From: Curtobacterium sp. 458
Lineage (GTDB): Bacteria > Actinomycetota > Actinomycetes > Actinomycetales > Microbacteriaceae
Direction: 5' to 3'
NCBI RefSeq assembly: GCF_030406605.1
Contig: NZ_CP129104.1
Location: forward strand, 2,865,830 to 2,929,829
DNA: 64,000 nt
The notes under the pieces were generated by a model. The model saw only the letters and a list, made by a program, of their open reading frames with translations, was not told where the DNA came from and did no database searches. The position numbers were made by a program, and so were the translations under genes. Below are positions 7,752-16,760 of the stretch, piece by piece (the first letter of the stretch is position 1; every line of letters starts with the position of its first letter).

Positions 7752-8815
7752 GCGGGACCCGCGGCCCGCGCGTCCTCGTCGCGCGGCTCGACTCCTTCGG
7801 CGACGTCCTCGTCGCCGGTCCGGCAGTGCGTGCGGTCGCCGCCGGCGCCTCACACGTCACGCTCCTCTGCGGCCCGCAGGGTGCCCCCGCGGGCCGGTTG
7901 CTCCCCGGCGTCGACAGCCTCCGGACGTGGGCGGCACCGTGGGTGACCGAGACCGCCCGACCCATCGACGACGCCGTCGTCGACGAGTTCCGCGCACTGG
8001 TCGCCGAGGAGCGCCCGGACGAGGCCGTCGTCCTGACGTCCTTCCACCAGTCCCCGCTGCCGCTCGCGCTGCTGCTCCGGCTCGCCGGCGTCCCGCGGGT
8101 GAGCGGCGCGTCGGTCGACCACCCCGGGTCGCTCCTCGACGTGCGCCTCCGACCGGGCGAGGACCTGCCCGAGGACCTCCCCGAGCCCGAGCGTGCGCTG
8201 CGCATCGCGCAGGCCGCGGGCTTCGCGCTCCCCGACGACGATGCCGGGAGGCTCGCGGTGCGCCTCGACGCCGCCCCACCCGCGGCCGTGGCCGGTCTGG
8301 GCAGGTACGTGGTCGTCCACCCCGGTGCGAGCGTCCCGGCCCGGGCGTGGCCGGCCGAGCAGCACCGAGCGCTCGTCGCCGCCTACGCCGCCGCCGGGGT
8401 CCCCGTGGTGGTCACGGGATCGCCTGGTGAGCGGGCACTGACGGCCGAGGTCGCCGGGTCCACCGGGATCGACCTCGGCGGCTCGACGACCCCGGCGGAG
8501 CTCGCCGCAGTCCTCGCGGGAGCGGAGGTGGTCGTCGTCGGCAACACCGGTCCGGCGCACCTCGCGGCCGCCGTGGGCGTGCCGATCGTCAGCCTGTTCT
8601 CCCCCGTCGTCCCGGCGGTGAAGTGGGCGCCGTACGCGCCGCTCGTCGAGGTGCTCGGCGACCAGAGCGCACCGTGCCGACTCAGCCGTGCCCGTGCGTG
8701 CCCGGTCCCGGGCCACCCCTGCCTGGCCCGTGTGTCCGTCCAGGATGTGCTGGATGCGCACCGCCGACTGCAGGACCGCGCTTCGCGGATCACCGAGCAC
8801 CTTCCTGCGCCGTAG
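7748..8815 (+). CDS. glycosyltransferase family 9
   Basis: Second GT9-type transferase of the cluster, 355 residues. The N-terminal signature is RLDSFGDVLVAGPAVRAV and the C-terminal one VVVGNTGPAHLAAAVGVPIV, with YVVVHPGASVPARAWP in the middle; these are the acceptor-side and nucleotide-sugar-side marks of heptosyltransferases. Near the C-terminus is a cysteine cluster (CRLSRARACPVPGHPC) that could bind a metal or form disulfides; a similar CPVC cluster occurs in the third GT9 at 14134. GTG start, overlapping the gmhB-like gene by four bases, so the two are translationally coupled. Sugar donor inferred from context, acceptor unknown. Confidence 0.8.
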   Translation: MSGTRGPRVLVARLDSFGDVLVAGPAVRAVAAGASHVTLLCGPQGAPAGRLLPGVDSLRTWAAPWVTETARPIDDAVVDEFRALVAEERPDEAVVLTSFHQSPLPLALLLRLAGVPRVSGASVDHPGSLLDVRLRPGEDLPEDLPEPERALRIAQAAGFALPDDDAGRLAVRLDAAPPAAVAGLGRYVVVHPGASVPARAWPAEQHRALVAAYAAAGVPVVVTGSPGERALTAEVAGSTGIDLGGSTTPAELAAVLAGAEVVVVGNTGPAHLAAAVGVPIVSLFSPVVPAVKWAPYAPLVEVLGDQSAPCRLSRARACPVPGHPCLARVSVQDVLDAHRRLQDRASRITEHLPAP

Positions 8816-8886
8816 CCGGGCGAGCGCTGCGTAGCGTGCGCCACTGCTTCTCCTTCTCCTCCTGCTCCTCGACCCGGAAGGCCTGC

Positions 8887-9903
8887 ATGCGCATCCTCGT
8901 GTGGCACGTCCACGGCGGCTGGATGGACGCCTTCGTCCGCGGCCAGCACCAGTACCTCGTCCCGACGACCGCGGCGCGCGACGCCGACGGCCTCGGACGC
9001 GGGGGCCGGGACTGGCCGGACTCGGTCGTCGAGATCGCGCCGGAGGACGTCGCCGACGCCGACGTCGACGTGGTCGTGCTGCAGCGCACGGAGGAGCTCG
9101 AGGCGGCCGAGCGGCTGCTGGGGGGCCGCTCGGTACCGACCGTGTTCGTCGAGCACAACGCACCACGCGTCGACGTCCCGAACAGCCGCCACCCGCTGCG
9201 GGACCGCGACGACCTCGTCATCGCCCACGTCACGCACTGGAACGCCCTCATGTGGGACTGCGGCACGACACCGACCACCGTGGTCGAGCACGGCGTCGTC
9301 GACCCCGGGCCGCTGTACACCGGGTCCCTCGGACGCTTCGGTGTCGTCATCAACGAGCCGGTCCGCCGCGGCCGGGTCGTCGGCACCGACCTGCTCCCCC
9401 GCTTCGCCTCGGTGGCGCCCGTCGACCTCTGGGGCATCGGCACCGAGCGGATCGGCGAACTCGGCTTCGGCGACCGCGTCGTCGCGCTGGGCGACGTGCC
9501 CGCCGACCCGATGCACCGCGCGCTCGCGGAGCGTCGTGCGTACGTGCACCCGAACCGGTGGACGTCCCTCGGGCTGTCGCTCATCGAGGCGATGCACATG
9601 GCGATGCCCGTCCTCGTCCTCGCGACGACGGACGCACCACGGACCGTGCCCGCCGACGCCGGCGCGATCGCGACGGACGTCGACGAGCTGGTCCGTGCCT
9701 CCCGGCTGCTGCTGGAGGACCCGGACGAGGCGCGCCGACGCGGTGCCGTCGCCCGGGAGGCCGCGCTGGAGCGCCACGCGCTCGCGCGGTTCACCGCCGA
9801 CTGGGACGACCTGCTCGACCGGGTCGTCACCGACCACCGGACCGCGCGCACCGCGCGGCGGAACGGCACGACCGAGGTCGTGCTCGAAGGGAGTGCCCGA
9901 TGA
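8887..9903 (+). CDS. GT-B glycosyltransferase (GT1/GT4-like)
   Basis: Cytoplasmic glycosyltransferase of 338 residues with a GT-B layout. The N-terminus [19 protein letters not shown] resembles the acceptor-side Rossmann start of GT4 enzymes. The C-terminal half carries [20 protein letters not shown], the usual E-x7-E-like donor-binding region (here [13 protein letters not shown]), with VEHNAPR and VVEHGV earlier. GGAAGG five bases before the ATG is a good Shine-Dalgarno sequence. Its stop overlaps the start of the next glycosyltransferase (ATGA). It probably adds one sugar of the glycan made by this cluster; donor and acceptor cannot be told. Confidence 0.8.
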   Translation: MRILVWHVHGGWMDAFVRGQHQYLVPTTAARDADGLGRGGRDWPDSVVEIAPEDVADADVDVVVLQRTEELEAAERLLGGRSVPTVFVEHNAPRVDVPNSRHPLRDRDDLVIAHVTHWNALMWDCGTTPTTVVEHGVVDPGPLYTGSLGRFGVVINEPVRRGRVVGTDLLPRFASVAPVDLWGIGTERIGELGFGDRVVALGDVPADPMHRALAERRAYVHPNRWTSLGLSLIEAMHMAMPVLVLATTDAPRTVPADAGAIATDVDELVRASRLLLEDPDEARRRGAVAREAALERHALARFTADWDDLLDRVVTDHRTARTARRNGTTEVVLEGSAR

Positions 9904-11201
9904 AGATCGCGATGGTCTCCGAGCACGCGAGTCCGCTCGCGACCCTCGGCGGCGTCGACGCCGGCGGCCAGAACGTGCACGTCGCCGAGTTGTCCGGCGC
10001 GCTCGCCGACCGCGGCCACCAGGTGACCGTCTACACCCGACGCGACGCGTCCGACCTGCCCGTGCGGGTGCTCCTGCGTCCCGGCGTCGAGGTCGTCCAC
10101 GTCGACGCCGGACCCGCCCGCGCGGTGCCGAAGGACGAGCTGTTCCCGTACATGGGCACGTTCGCCTCGGTCCTGGCCGCCGAGTGGTTCGTCGACCGGC
10201 CCGACGTCGTGCACGCGCACTTCTGGATGTCCGGGCACGCCGCACTCGAGGCCGTCGCGCAGGTGCAGGCCCGCACCGGCGGGGTGCGCATCCCCGTCGC
10301 GCAGACGTTCCACGCGCTCGGGGTCGTCAAGCGCCGTCACCAGGGAGCCGCGGACACGAGCCCGGTCGAGCGCGAGTGGGTCGAGCCCGCCGTCGGGAGG
10401 AGCGTCGACCAGGTCGTCGCGACCTGCTCGGACGAGGCGTTCGAGCTCAAGGCCCTCGGTGTCCCGCTGCACCGCATCTCCGTCGTGCCGTGCGGTGTCG
10501 ACGTCGAGACCTTCCGGCCGGACGGACCCGTCGAGGCTCGGGGCCGGACGCAGCGGGTGCTCACCGCGTCCCGACTCGTGCAGCGCAAGGGCGTCGGCAC
10601 GACCATCGCGGCCGTCGCCGAGCTCGTGCACGAGGGCCGCGACGTCGAACTCGTCGTCGTCGGCGGTGCCGGTGTCGCGGGAGCCGACCTGCCCGACGAC
10701 CCGGAGTACCAGCGCCTCGACGCACTCGCCCGGTCGCTCGGCATCCGGGACCACGTGCACTTCCGCGGGCAGCTCGGCCAGCACGACATGCCCGCCGTGT
10801 ACCGGAGCGCCGACGTCGTGGTGTGCGCCCCCTGGTACGAGCCGTTCGGGATCGTGCCCCTCGAGGCGATGGCGTGCGGCCGACCGGTCGTCGCGTCGAG
10901 CGTCGGCGGCCTCATCGACACCGTCGTGGAGGACGCCACCGGCCTGCACGTCCCGCCGCGCGACGAGGACGCCGTCGCGACCGCGATCGGCACGCTCCTC
11001 GAGGACCCCGAGCGCCGTGAGGCGTTCGGCGCCGCCGGCCGCGAACGCGCGGTCGCCCGGTACACGTGGCAGAAGGTCGCCGCCGAGAGCGAGCGCGTCT
11101 ACGACCGGCTCATCGCCGGCGGCGGCGCGGTCGCGGACACCCGCTCCGGCGCACGTCGCGCCCCCCGTCGCACCGCGACCACCGAGAGGACCGCACGATG
11201 A
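9900..11201 (+). CDS. glycosyltransferase family 4
   Basis: GT4 enzyme of 433 residues with the complete family layout. The start is [18 protein letters not shown] then [17 protein letters not shown] (nucleotide-sugar/acceptor loop), with [38 protein letters not shown], and the donor site [20 protein letters not shown] containing the E-x7-E pair. The [15 protein letters not shown] segment is shared with sucrose-phosphate-synthase-like and MshA-like enzymes, so an MshA-type retaining transferase is possible. The context of heptose genes argues for surface glycan assembly. It overlaps both neighbours by four bases and ends in a basic Arg/Thr-rich tail. Confidence 0.85.
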   Translation: MKIAMVSEHASPLATLGGVDAGGQNVHVAELSGALADRGHQVTVYTRRDASDLPVRVLLRPGVEVVHVDAGPARAVPKDELFPYMGTFASVLAAEWFVDRPDVVHAHFWMSGHAALEAVAQVQARTGGVRIPVAQTFHALGVVKRRHQGAADTSPVEREWVEPAVGRSVDQVVATCSDEAFELKALGVPLHRISVVPCGVDVETFRPDGPVEARGRTQRVLTASRLVQRKGVGTTIAAVAELVHEGRDVELVVVGGAGVAGADLPDDPEYQRLDALARSLGIRDHVHFRGQLGQHDMPAVYRSADVVVCAPWYEPFGIVPLEAMACGRPVVASSVGGLIDTVVEDATGLHVPPRDEDAVATAIGTLLEDPERREAFGAAGRERAVARYTWQKVAAESERVYDRLIAGGGAVADTRSGARRAPRRTATTERTAR

Positions 11202-11818
11202 CCATCTCCCCGACCCAGCCCGCGACCGGGACCGGCGTGGACAGCGTCCGGCTCGTCCGCGACCACGTCGCCGCGTCCGTCCCCGTCATCGCCTCGCTCG
11301 TCGACCACGGCGACCACATCGCGGCCTGGGCCGACGACATCGCGACGCGACTCGTCGCGGGCCGGCGGCTCCTCGCCGCGGGCAACGGCGGATCGGCGGC
11401 CGAGGCGCAGCACCTCACGTCCGAGCTGACCGGCCGGTTCGACGGCGACCGTCCGGCGTACTCGGCGATCTCGCTGCACGCCGAGACCTCCGCCGTCACC
11501 GCGATCGGCAACGACTACGGGTACGACGAGGTGTTCGCCCGCCAGGTCCGGGCCCACGCCCGCGCCGGGGACGTGGTCGTGCTGCTCAGCACGAGCGGCA
11601 AGAGCCCGAACCTGCTCCGCGCCGCCGAGGCCGCACGGGCCGTCGGCGCGCTCGCGATCGCCATGACCGGGCCCCGGCCGAACCCCCTCGCGTCGATCGT
11701 CGACGACGCGATCTGCATCGACGGCCCCTCCGCGAACGTGCAGGAGGCGCAGCTCGTCCTCGTGCACGCCCTGTGCCGCGCGATGGAGCCGGCCCTGCGC
11801 CGCGGAGCCCGCCGGTGA
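11198..11818 (+). CDS. gmhA: SIS-domain sedoheptulose 7-phosphate isomerase, GmhA-like
   Basis: Sugar isomerase of 206 residues with one SIS domain. Visible motifs are [20 protein letters not shown] (phosphosugar loop), [36 protein letters not shown], and [16 protein letters not shown]. These match GmhA, which converts D-sedoheptulose 7-phosphate to D-glycero-D-manno-heptose 7-phosphate, the first step of heptose activation. In GmhA the Glu of the AEAQH segment and a C-terminal His take part in catalysis; the Glu and a candidate His ([10 protein letters not shown]) are both present. GAGAGGA precedes the ATG. It overlaps the next gene, hldE-like, by GTGA, so isomerase and kinase are coupled. 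Confidence 0.9.
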   Translation: MTISPTQPATGTGVDSVRLVRDHVAASVPVIASLVDHGDHIAAWADDIATRLVAGRRLLAAGNGGSAAEAQHLTSELTGRFDGDRPAYSAISLHAETSAVTAIGNDYGYDEVFARQVRAHARAGDVVVLLSTSGKSPNLLRAAEAARAVGALAIAMTGPRPNPLASIVDDAICIDGPSANVQEAQLVLVHALCRAMEPALRRGARR

Positions 11819-13194
11819 CCGGCGCCGCGCGGAGGATCGTCGTCGTCGGGGACACCCTGCTCGACGTCGACGTCTCCGGCACGAGCGAACGCCTGAGCCC
11901 CGACGCCCCGGTGCCCGTCGTCGACGTCCGCACCGACGACCGCCGCGCCGGCGGCGCCGGACTCGTCGCGACCATGCTCGCGAAGGACGGCCACGACGTG
12001 ACCCTCGTCACCGTGCTCTCGGACGACGGCCGCGGCGAGGAGGTCCGTGCGCTCCTCCCCGGTGTGCGCGTCGTCGCCGGGCCGTCCGGTGCACCGACGC
12101 CGGTGAAGACCCGCGTCCGCGTCGTCGACCACGCACTCGTCCGCATCGACGAGGGCTGCGCGACCCCGCCCGTCCCGGACGTCACCGCCGAGATGACCGC
12201 CGCCCTCGCCGGGGCCGACGCGATCGTCGTCGCCGACTACGGCCGGGGCGTCGCCGCCGCGCCCGCTCTCCGCGAGGCACTGTCCGCCGTGGCCGCGCAC
12301 ACGCCCGTCGTCTGGGACCCGCACCCGAAGGGCGCCGAGCCGGTCCCGGGGACCACGATCGCGACCCCGAACACCGCGGAGGCCCGGGCCGCCAGCGGCA
12401 TCGGCGGCGACGGCGTCCCGTTCGCGACCGACGCCGCCGCAGCCCTCCGCGAGCGCTGGGGCACGCACGCCGTGGCCGTCACGATGGGCGACCGCGGCGC
12501 GCTCGTCGCCTCCCCGTCGGGCAGCCGCTTCGTCCCGGCCCCCTCCGCCACGGTCGGCGACCCGTGCGGCGCGGGCGACCGACTCGCCGCCGGGGTCGCG
12601 GTCGCGCTCGCCGACGGAACCGACGTCGCCGACGCCGTGGCCGCCGGGGTCGCGGACGCCTCCGCCTACCTCGCGGCGGGTGGCGTGACCGCGCTGTTCG
12701 CCGACCACGGTGCCGAGCCCGTGGCCGTGCCGGGCGTCGACCGCGACGCGATGCGCCTGGTCCACCGGGTCCGCGCCGAGGGCGGCACCGTCGTCGCCAC
12801 CGGCGGCTGCTTCGACCTGCTGCACGCCGGGCACGCCCGGACCCTGTCGGCGGCCCGGGCGCTCGGTGACTGCCTGGTCGTGTGCCTCAACTCGGACGAC
12901 TCCGTCCGGGCGCTCAAGGGTCCCGAGCGGCCGATCATGACGCAGGACGACCGCGTGGAGCTCCTGCTCGCGCTGGACTGCGTCGACGCCGTCGTGGTCT
13001 TCGACGAGCACACGCCGGACGAGGCGCTCCGGCGGTTCCGTCCGGACGTCTGGGCGAAGGGCGGCGACTACGACGCCGCGGACCTCCCCGAGGCGGCCAC
13101 CCTCGCCGAGTGGGGCGGACGCGTCGTCACCGTGCCCTTCCACCCCGGCCGCTCCACCACCCGTCTCGCCGCGGCGCTCGCGCACGTCGGCTGA
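11815..13194 (+). CDS. hldE: bifunctional heptose 7-phosphate kinase / heptose 1-phosphate nucleotidyltransferase, HldE-like (copy 1)
   Basis: Fusion of 459 residues. Residues about 1-300 are a PfkB/ribokinase domain (VVVGDTLLDVDVSGTSERLS, PTPVKTRVRV, and GDPCGAGDRLAAG with the catalytic Asp). Residues about 320-459 are a nucleotidyltransferase of the HIGH superfamily (ATGGCFDLLHAGHARTLSAA, LKGPERPI, WAKGGDYD). In the known pathway the kinase makes heptose 1,7-bisphosphate and the second domain attaches the nucleotide, AMP in HldE, to heptose 1-phosphate. The kinase domain is less canonical than copy 2 at 16757: its sugar loop reads GGAGLVA instead of GGAANTA. It sits in an operon with gmhA and gmhB. 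Nucleotide choice (ADP or GDP) cannot be decided from sequence. Confidence 0.85.
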   Translation: MTGAARRIVVVGDTLLDVDVSGTSERLSPDAPVPVVDVRTDDRRAGGAGLVATMLAKDGHDVTLVTVLSDDGRGEEVRALLPGVRVVAGPSGAPTPVKTRVRVVDHALVRIDEGCATPPVPDVTAEMTAALAGADAIVVADYGRGVAAAPALREALSAVAAHTPVVWDPHPKGAEPVPGTTIATPNTAEARAASGIGGDGVPFATDAAAALRERWGTHAVAVTMGDRGALVASPSGSRFVPAPSATVGDPCGAGDRLAAGVAVALADGTDVADAVAAGVADASAYLAAGGVTALFADHGAEPVAVPGVDRDAMRLVHRVRAEGGTVVATGGCFDLLHAGHARTLSAARALGDCLVVCLNSDDSVRALKGPERPIMTQDDRVELLLALDCVDAVVVFDEHTPDEALRRFRPDVWAKGGDYDAADLPEAATLAEWGGRVVTVPFHPGRSTTRLAAALAHVG

Positions 13195-13258
13195 GCGGCA
13201 CGCCCTGCCCGCAGCACGCGGGACCGGGACCGTGCCCCACCCCCACGAAAGGAAGTCC

Positions 13259-13963
13259 ATGCCCGTCCCCACCACCCCCATCGGTCGCGTCCTCGTCACC
13301 GGCGGCGCCTCCGGGCTCGGCGCAGCGGTCGTCGCCGCCGTCACCGAGGCCGGCGGCACCCCCGTCGTGCTCGACCTCGCCGTCGACGCCGTACCCGAGG
13401 GCGTCGACGCCGTCGCGGTCGACGTCACGGACACCGCCGCGACCGAGCAGGCGGTCCGGGACGCCGCGGAGCGCCACGGCGGTCTCGACGCGGTCGTCAC
13501 CGCCGCCGGGATCGACAAGCCGGCCCCGATCGGCGGCATCTCGTCCGGCGACTGGGAGCGCATCGTCGCCGTGAACCTCCTCGGCACCGCTGCGGTCGTC
13601 CGTGCCGCGCTGCCCGCCCTCGAGGCCACGCACGGCCGGGTCGTCACGATCTCCTCGTCGCTCGCCCTGCGCGGCGTCGGCGACGGCACCGCCTACTCGG
13701 CGTCGAAGTTCGGCGTCCGCGGGTTCTCGCAGGCACTCGCCGCGGAGACCGGCGGTCGGATCGGCGTCACCAACGTGATCCCCGCCGGCATGCGCACGAA
13801 CTTCTTCGCCGACCGCACGGAGCAGTACAAGCCGGGTCCGGACGCGCAGCTCATCGAGCCGGAGTACGTCGCGAACGCGATCGTCTTCGCCCTCGCGCAG
13901 CCCGCGGGCTGCGAGATCCGCGAGCTGTCGATCATGCCGGCGACCGAGCCGAGCTGGCCGTAG
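13259..13963 (+). CDS. short-chain dehydrogenase/reductase (classical SDR)
   Basis: NAD(P)-dependent oxidoreductase of 234 residues. The cofactor loop is TGGASGLGAA, the structural NAG motif appears as TAAGIDKP, the catalytic Ser is in ISSSLAL, and the Tyr-Lys pair is YSASK. AAAGGAAG precedes the ATG. It is last in the first operon of the heptose cluster, 64 bp after hldE copy 1. It is too short and of the wrong type to be the HldD epimerase, which is an extended SDR, so a role in modifying another sugar or sugar precursor is more likely. Substrate unknown. Confidence 0.8.
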   Translation: MPVPTTPIGRVLVTGGASGLGAAVVAAVTEAGGTPVVLDLAVDAVPEGVDAVAVDVTDTAATEQAVRDAAERHGGLDAVVTAAGIDKPAPIGGISSGDWERIVAVNLLGTAAVVRAALPALEATHGRVVTISSSLALRGVGDGTAYSASKFGVRGFSQALAAETGGRIGVTNVIPAGMRTNFFADRTEQYKPGPDAQLIEPEYVANAIVFALAQPAGCEIRELSIMPATEPSWP

Positions 13964-14001
13964 GCGTCACCAGGCGTCGTGGTCGCGACCTCGCGACGGA
14001 C

Positions 14002-14034
14002 GGGAGGCGCGGTGCCAGCTGGCACCGTCCTCCC
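14002..14034. terminator. bidirectional hairpin, degenerate member of the GGACGGGAGG family
   Basis: A perfect inner palindrome, CGGTGCCAGCTGGCACCG (14010-14027), is flanked by GGGAGG and CCTCCC. It lies between the convergent SDR and GT9 genes. The outer arms resemble the repeated palindrome found whole at 19125 and 32759. Confidence 0.6.
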
Positions 14035-14048
14035 TCGCAGGCTCGGTC

Positions 14049-14095
14049 GGCGCGCCCCGCGCAACGCTTCGCGTCGCCGCTGAGCGGGGCGCGCC
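14049..14095. terminator. 12-bp GC-rich stem-loop between convergent genes
   Basis: The arms GGCGCGCCCCGC and GCGGGGCGCGCC pair perfectly over 12 bases with a 23-base loop. It stands next to the hairpin at 14002, so this intergenic gap holds two consecutive stem-loops. It probably ends transcription from one or both sides; there is no U-tract. Confidence 0.5.
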
Positions 14096-14133
14096 AGTCG
14101 GTCACGTGGTCGCGTCGCGACCCAGCGCGACCG

Positions 14134-15228
14134 TCAGCGTCGCGGCGCGACCGTCGCGAGCAGGTCGGCGACGTCCGTCAGGACGACGTCGGGCGTGACC
14201 TCGTCGACGAACGACGGGTCGTGCTCGCAACGTTCGGCCGTCCACCCGACCTGCGTGACGTCGATCCCGCACACCGGGCACCGGGTCACGAAGGACATGT
14301 GGACGCGGTGGCGGCCACGGTCGAACGGACCCGCGTTGACTACGTTGCCGAACCAGAACACGCCGACCGTGGGCGTGCCGACCGCGACCGCCAGGTGTCG
14401 CGGCCCGGAGTCGTCGCCGACCATGACGTCGGCAGCGGCGAGCACCACGGGCAGCTCGGTCAGGGGCAGCGTGCCCACGAGGTCGTGCAGGCGTGCGGGG
14501 TCCCCGAGCTCGGCGCGGATCGCGTCCGCCGCCGCCCGGTCCGAGGCGTCACCGACCAGGACGACGTCGTCCCCGGCCGCCAGCCGTTCCCGGGCGACCG
14601 CAGCGAAGCGCTCCGGGCTCCAGCGCCGCCGCGGGTCCGTCGCTCCCGGGTGCAGGGCGACGAGCCGGTCCGCGACCCCCAGCCGCTCGCGGACCGCGGC
14701 CCGCTCCGGCTCCGTCACGAGGACGCGCGGGTCGAGCGTCACCGGAGCGGCCCCGGCGAGCGAGACGACCTCCAGCGCGCGGACCACCTCGTGCTGGTAG
14801 TAGACGTACCGGACCCAGCGCTCCGGGACCTCGGCGTCCTCGGTGGCGGTGCCGACGGTGCGCCGAGCGCCGAGCGCGAGCAGGAACGGGTTCGAGTTCC
14901 GACCACCGCCGTGGAGCTGCACGGCGAGGTCGAAGCGTCCGCGCGTCCGGGCGTCGAAGTCCTCCCGGCTGGGCGCGCCGGCACCGGAGTCCCGGACGCC
15001 CGTCGCGATCGGCAGTTCCTCGAAGGCGTGCACGGAGGCGGTGCGTCCGGCGAGCACCGCGGGGGCGACGGGGGTGCCGAGCAAGGTGATGCGGGCGTCC
15101 GGGTACGCGGCGGCGAGGGCGTCGATCGCGGGTACGGCGAACAGCAGGTCACCGAGTCCCCCGCCCCGCAGCACCGCGATCTCGTGGACGTCGTCGAACC
15201 GGGGACCACCGTTGCCGATCAGTTGCAC
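14134..15228 (-). CDS. glycosyltransferase family 9 (third copy)
   Basis: GT9-type transferase of 364 residues on the opposite strand to its neighbours. It carries AVLRGGGLGDLLFAVPAIDA at the N-terminus, ALHPGATDPRRRWSPERFA in the middle and VMVGDDSGPRHLAVAVGTP at the C-terminus, the usual heptosyltransferase landmarks. The tail contains CPVCGID and a further Cys-Glu-His, a possible metal site shared in style with the GT9 at 7748. The GTG at 15228 is taken as the start; there is no Shine-Dalgarno sequence, but TAGACC lies seven bases upstream, so leaderless transcription is likely. It is divergent from the aldehyde dehydrogenase gene. Confidence 0.8.
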   Translation of the reverse strand: MQLIGNGGPRFDDVHEIAVLRGGGLGDLLFAVPAIDALAAAYPDARITLLGTPVAPAVLAGRTASVHAFEELPIATGVRDSGAGAPSREDFDARTRGRFDLAVQLHGGGRNSNPFLLALGARRTVGTATEDAEVPERWVRYVYYQHEVVRALEVVSLAGAAPVTLDPRVLVTEPERAAVRERLGVADRLVALHPGATDPRRRWSPERFAAVARERLAAGDDVVLVGDASDRAAADAIRAELGDPARLHDLVGTLPLTELPVVLAAADVMVGDDSGPRHLAVAVGTPTVGVFWFGNVVNAGPFDRGRHRVHMSFVTRCPVCGIDVTQVGWTAERCEHDPSFVDEVTPDVVLTDVADLLATVAPRR

Positions 15229-15347
15229 CGGTCCAGGTCTACCGACCCGGGGCCGACCGTCCGTCGGGGGATGGACGAGAAGCGCGGATCCGTGACCGTG
15301 TCCAGGGCCGTCCGAGGAACGTGCGAGTCCCGCACGGAAGGACCCGC

Positions 15348-16760
15348 ATGACCCTCGCCGCCCCTCGCACCGCCGCCACCGACTCCGGCTCGTCCGACCT
15401 CGTCGTGACCGACCCGGTGGACGGCTCCGTCGCCTCGACCACGCCGCGTGCCACCGCCGCGGACGTGCGGCACGCCGTCGCACGAGCCCGTGCGGCCGCC
15501 CCGGCCTGGCGTCGGACGGCTCCTGCGGAACGCGGGGCGCTGCTCCGGGCCGCGGCCGAGCACCTCCGCGGGTACGCGGACGAGCTCGCTGCACTGAACA
15601 CGCGCGAGACCGGGAAGGTCCCCGGGGACGCGCTCGGCGGGGTCGAGGCGGGGATCGGCACGCTCGTGCAGTACGCGGAGCTCGGGCCCGTCCACCGCGG
15701 CGAGTCGCTCCGTGGTCAGCACGGCGCCGCCGACTGGACCGTGCCGCACCCCCGCGGCGTCGTGCTCGCCCTGACGCCCTGGAACGACCCGGTCGCGGTG
15801 GCGTGCGGGATCCTCGGCGCGGCGATCGTCACCGGCAACACCGTGGTGCACAAGGGCTCCGAGCGCAGCCCGGCCACGATCGCCCGCCTGAACGCCCTCC
15901 TCGCCGAGGTCCTGCCCGACGGCGTCCTCGTCGGGGTCGACGGTGACGCGGCCACGGGGGAACTGTTGCTCGAACAGGACGGCATCGACGTGTACGCGCA
16001 CGTCGGCTCGACCGCGACCGGTGACCGGCTGTCCGAGGTCGCCACCCGCACCCGCGCCCACGTCGTGCGGGAGAACGGCGGGAACGACGCCGTCGTCGTC
16101 GACGCCGACGTCGACCCCGCGTGGGCCGCGGCGCAGGTGGCGCTCGGAGCCTTCGCGAACACCGGCCAGATCTGCACGAGCGTCGAACGGGTGTACGTCC
16201 ACCGTGCCGTCGCCGACGCCTTCGTCGCCGCGCTCGTCGCCGAGGCCGACCGCCGGACGGCCGCACCCTCCGCCGAGTACGGCCCGCTGGTCGACGGTCG
16301 GATGCGGGACGCCGTGCACGCGCAGGTCCGTGACGCCGTCGACCGCGGGGCCGTCCTCCGCACGGGCGGGGTCGTCCCGGACGGACCGGGGTCGGCGTAC
16401 CCGGCCACCGTGCTCACCGAGGTGACCGACGAGCTGACCGTGATGACCGAGGAGACCTTCGGCCCGGTCGCCCCGGTCCGCGTCGTCGACTCGTTCGACG
16501 AGGGCATCCGGCTCGCCGCAGCCGACCGCTACGGCCTCGCGGCGACGGTCCTCACGAACGACACCGGCAATGCGCTCCGCGCCGCGGCGGAGCTGCCGGT
16601 CGGCACCGTCAAGGTGAACGCCGTCTTCGGCGGCGCGCCCGGAGGCAGCGCCGAACCCCGTGGTGCGTCCGGCTCCGGGTTCGGGTACGGGCCGCACCTC
16701 CTCGACGAGCTCACCACAACGACCGTCGTCCACCTCGAGCCCGCGGGTGGTGTCCGGTGA
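15348..16760 (+). CDS. aldehyde dehydrogenase family protein
   Basis: NAD(P)-dependent aldehyde dehydrogenase of 470 residues. Landmarks are LALTPWNDPVAVACG (cofactor pocket), NTVVHKGSERSPATI (adenine-side Lys), the catalytic Cys in NTGQICTSVERVYV, and a Glu in VVRENGGNDAVVVD, the position of the general base (usual form ELGGN or ELGGK). MTEETFGPVAPV near the end is also typical. GGAAGG lies six bases before the ATG. The stop overlaps the start of hldE copy 2 (GTGA), so it is co-translated with it and may oxidise a sugar aldehyde in the same pathway; that link is inference. Confidence 0.85.
   Translation: MTLAAPRTAATDSGSSDLVVTDPVDGSVASTTPRATAADVRHAVARARAAAPAWRRTAPAERGALLRAAAEHLRGYADELAALNTRETGKVPGDALGGVEAGIGTLVQYAELGPVHRGESLRGQHGAADWTVPHPRGVVLALTPWNDPVAVACGILGAAIVTGNTVVHKGSERSPATIARLNALLAEVLPDGVLVGVDGDAATGELLLEQDGIDVYAHVGSTATGDRLSEVATRTRAHVVRENGGNDAVVVDADVDPAWAAAQVALGAFANTGQICTSVERVYVHRAVADAFVAALVAEADRRTAAPSAEYGPLVDGRMRDAVHAQVRDAVDRGAVLRTGGVVPDGPGSAYPATVLTEVTDELTVMTEETFGPVAPVRVVDSFDEGIRLAAADRYGLAATVLTNDTGNALRAAAELPVGTVKVNAVFGGAPGGSAEPRGASGSGFGYGPHLLDELTTTTVVHLEPAGGVR

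Noticed and set aside
13259..13963. The SDR gene as the HldD heptose epimerase.
   Set aside because: It is a classical short SDR of 234 residues with YSASK, whereas HldD is an extended SDR of about 310 residues.
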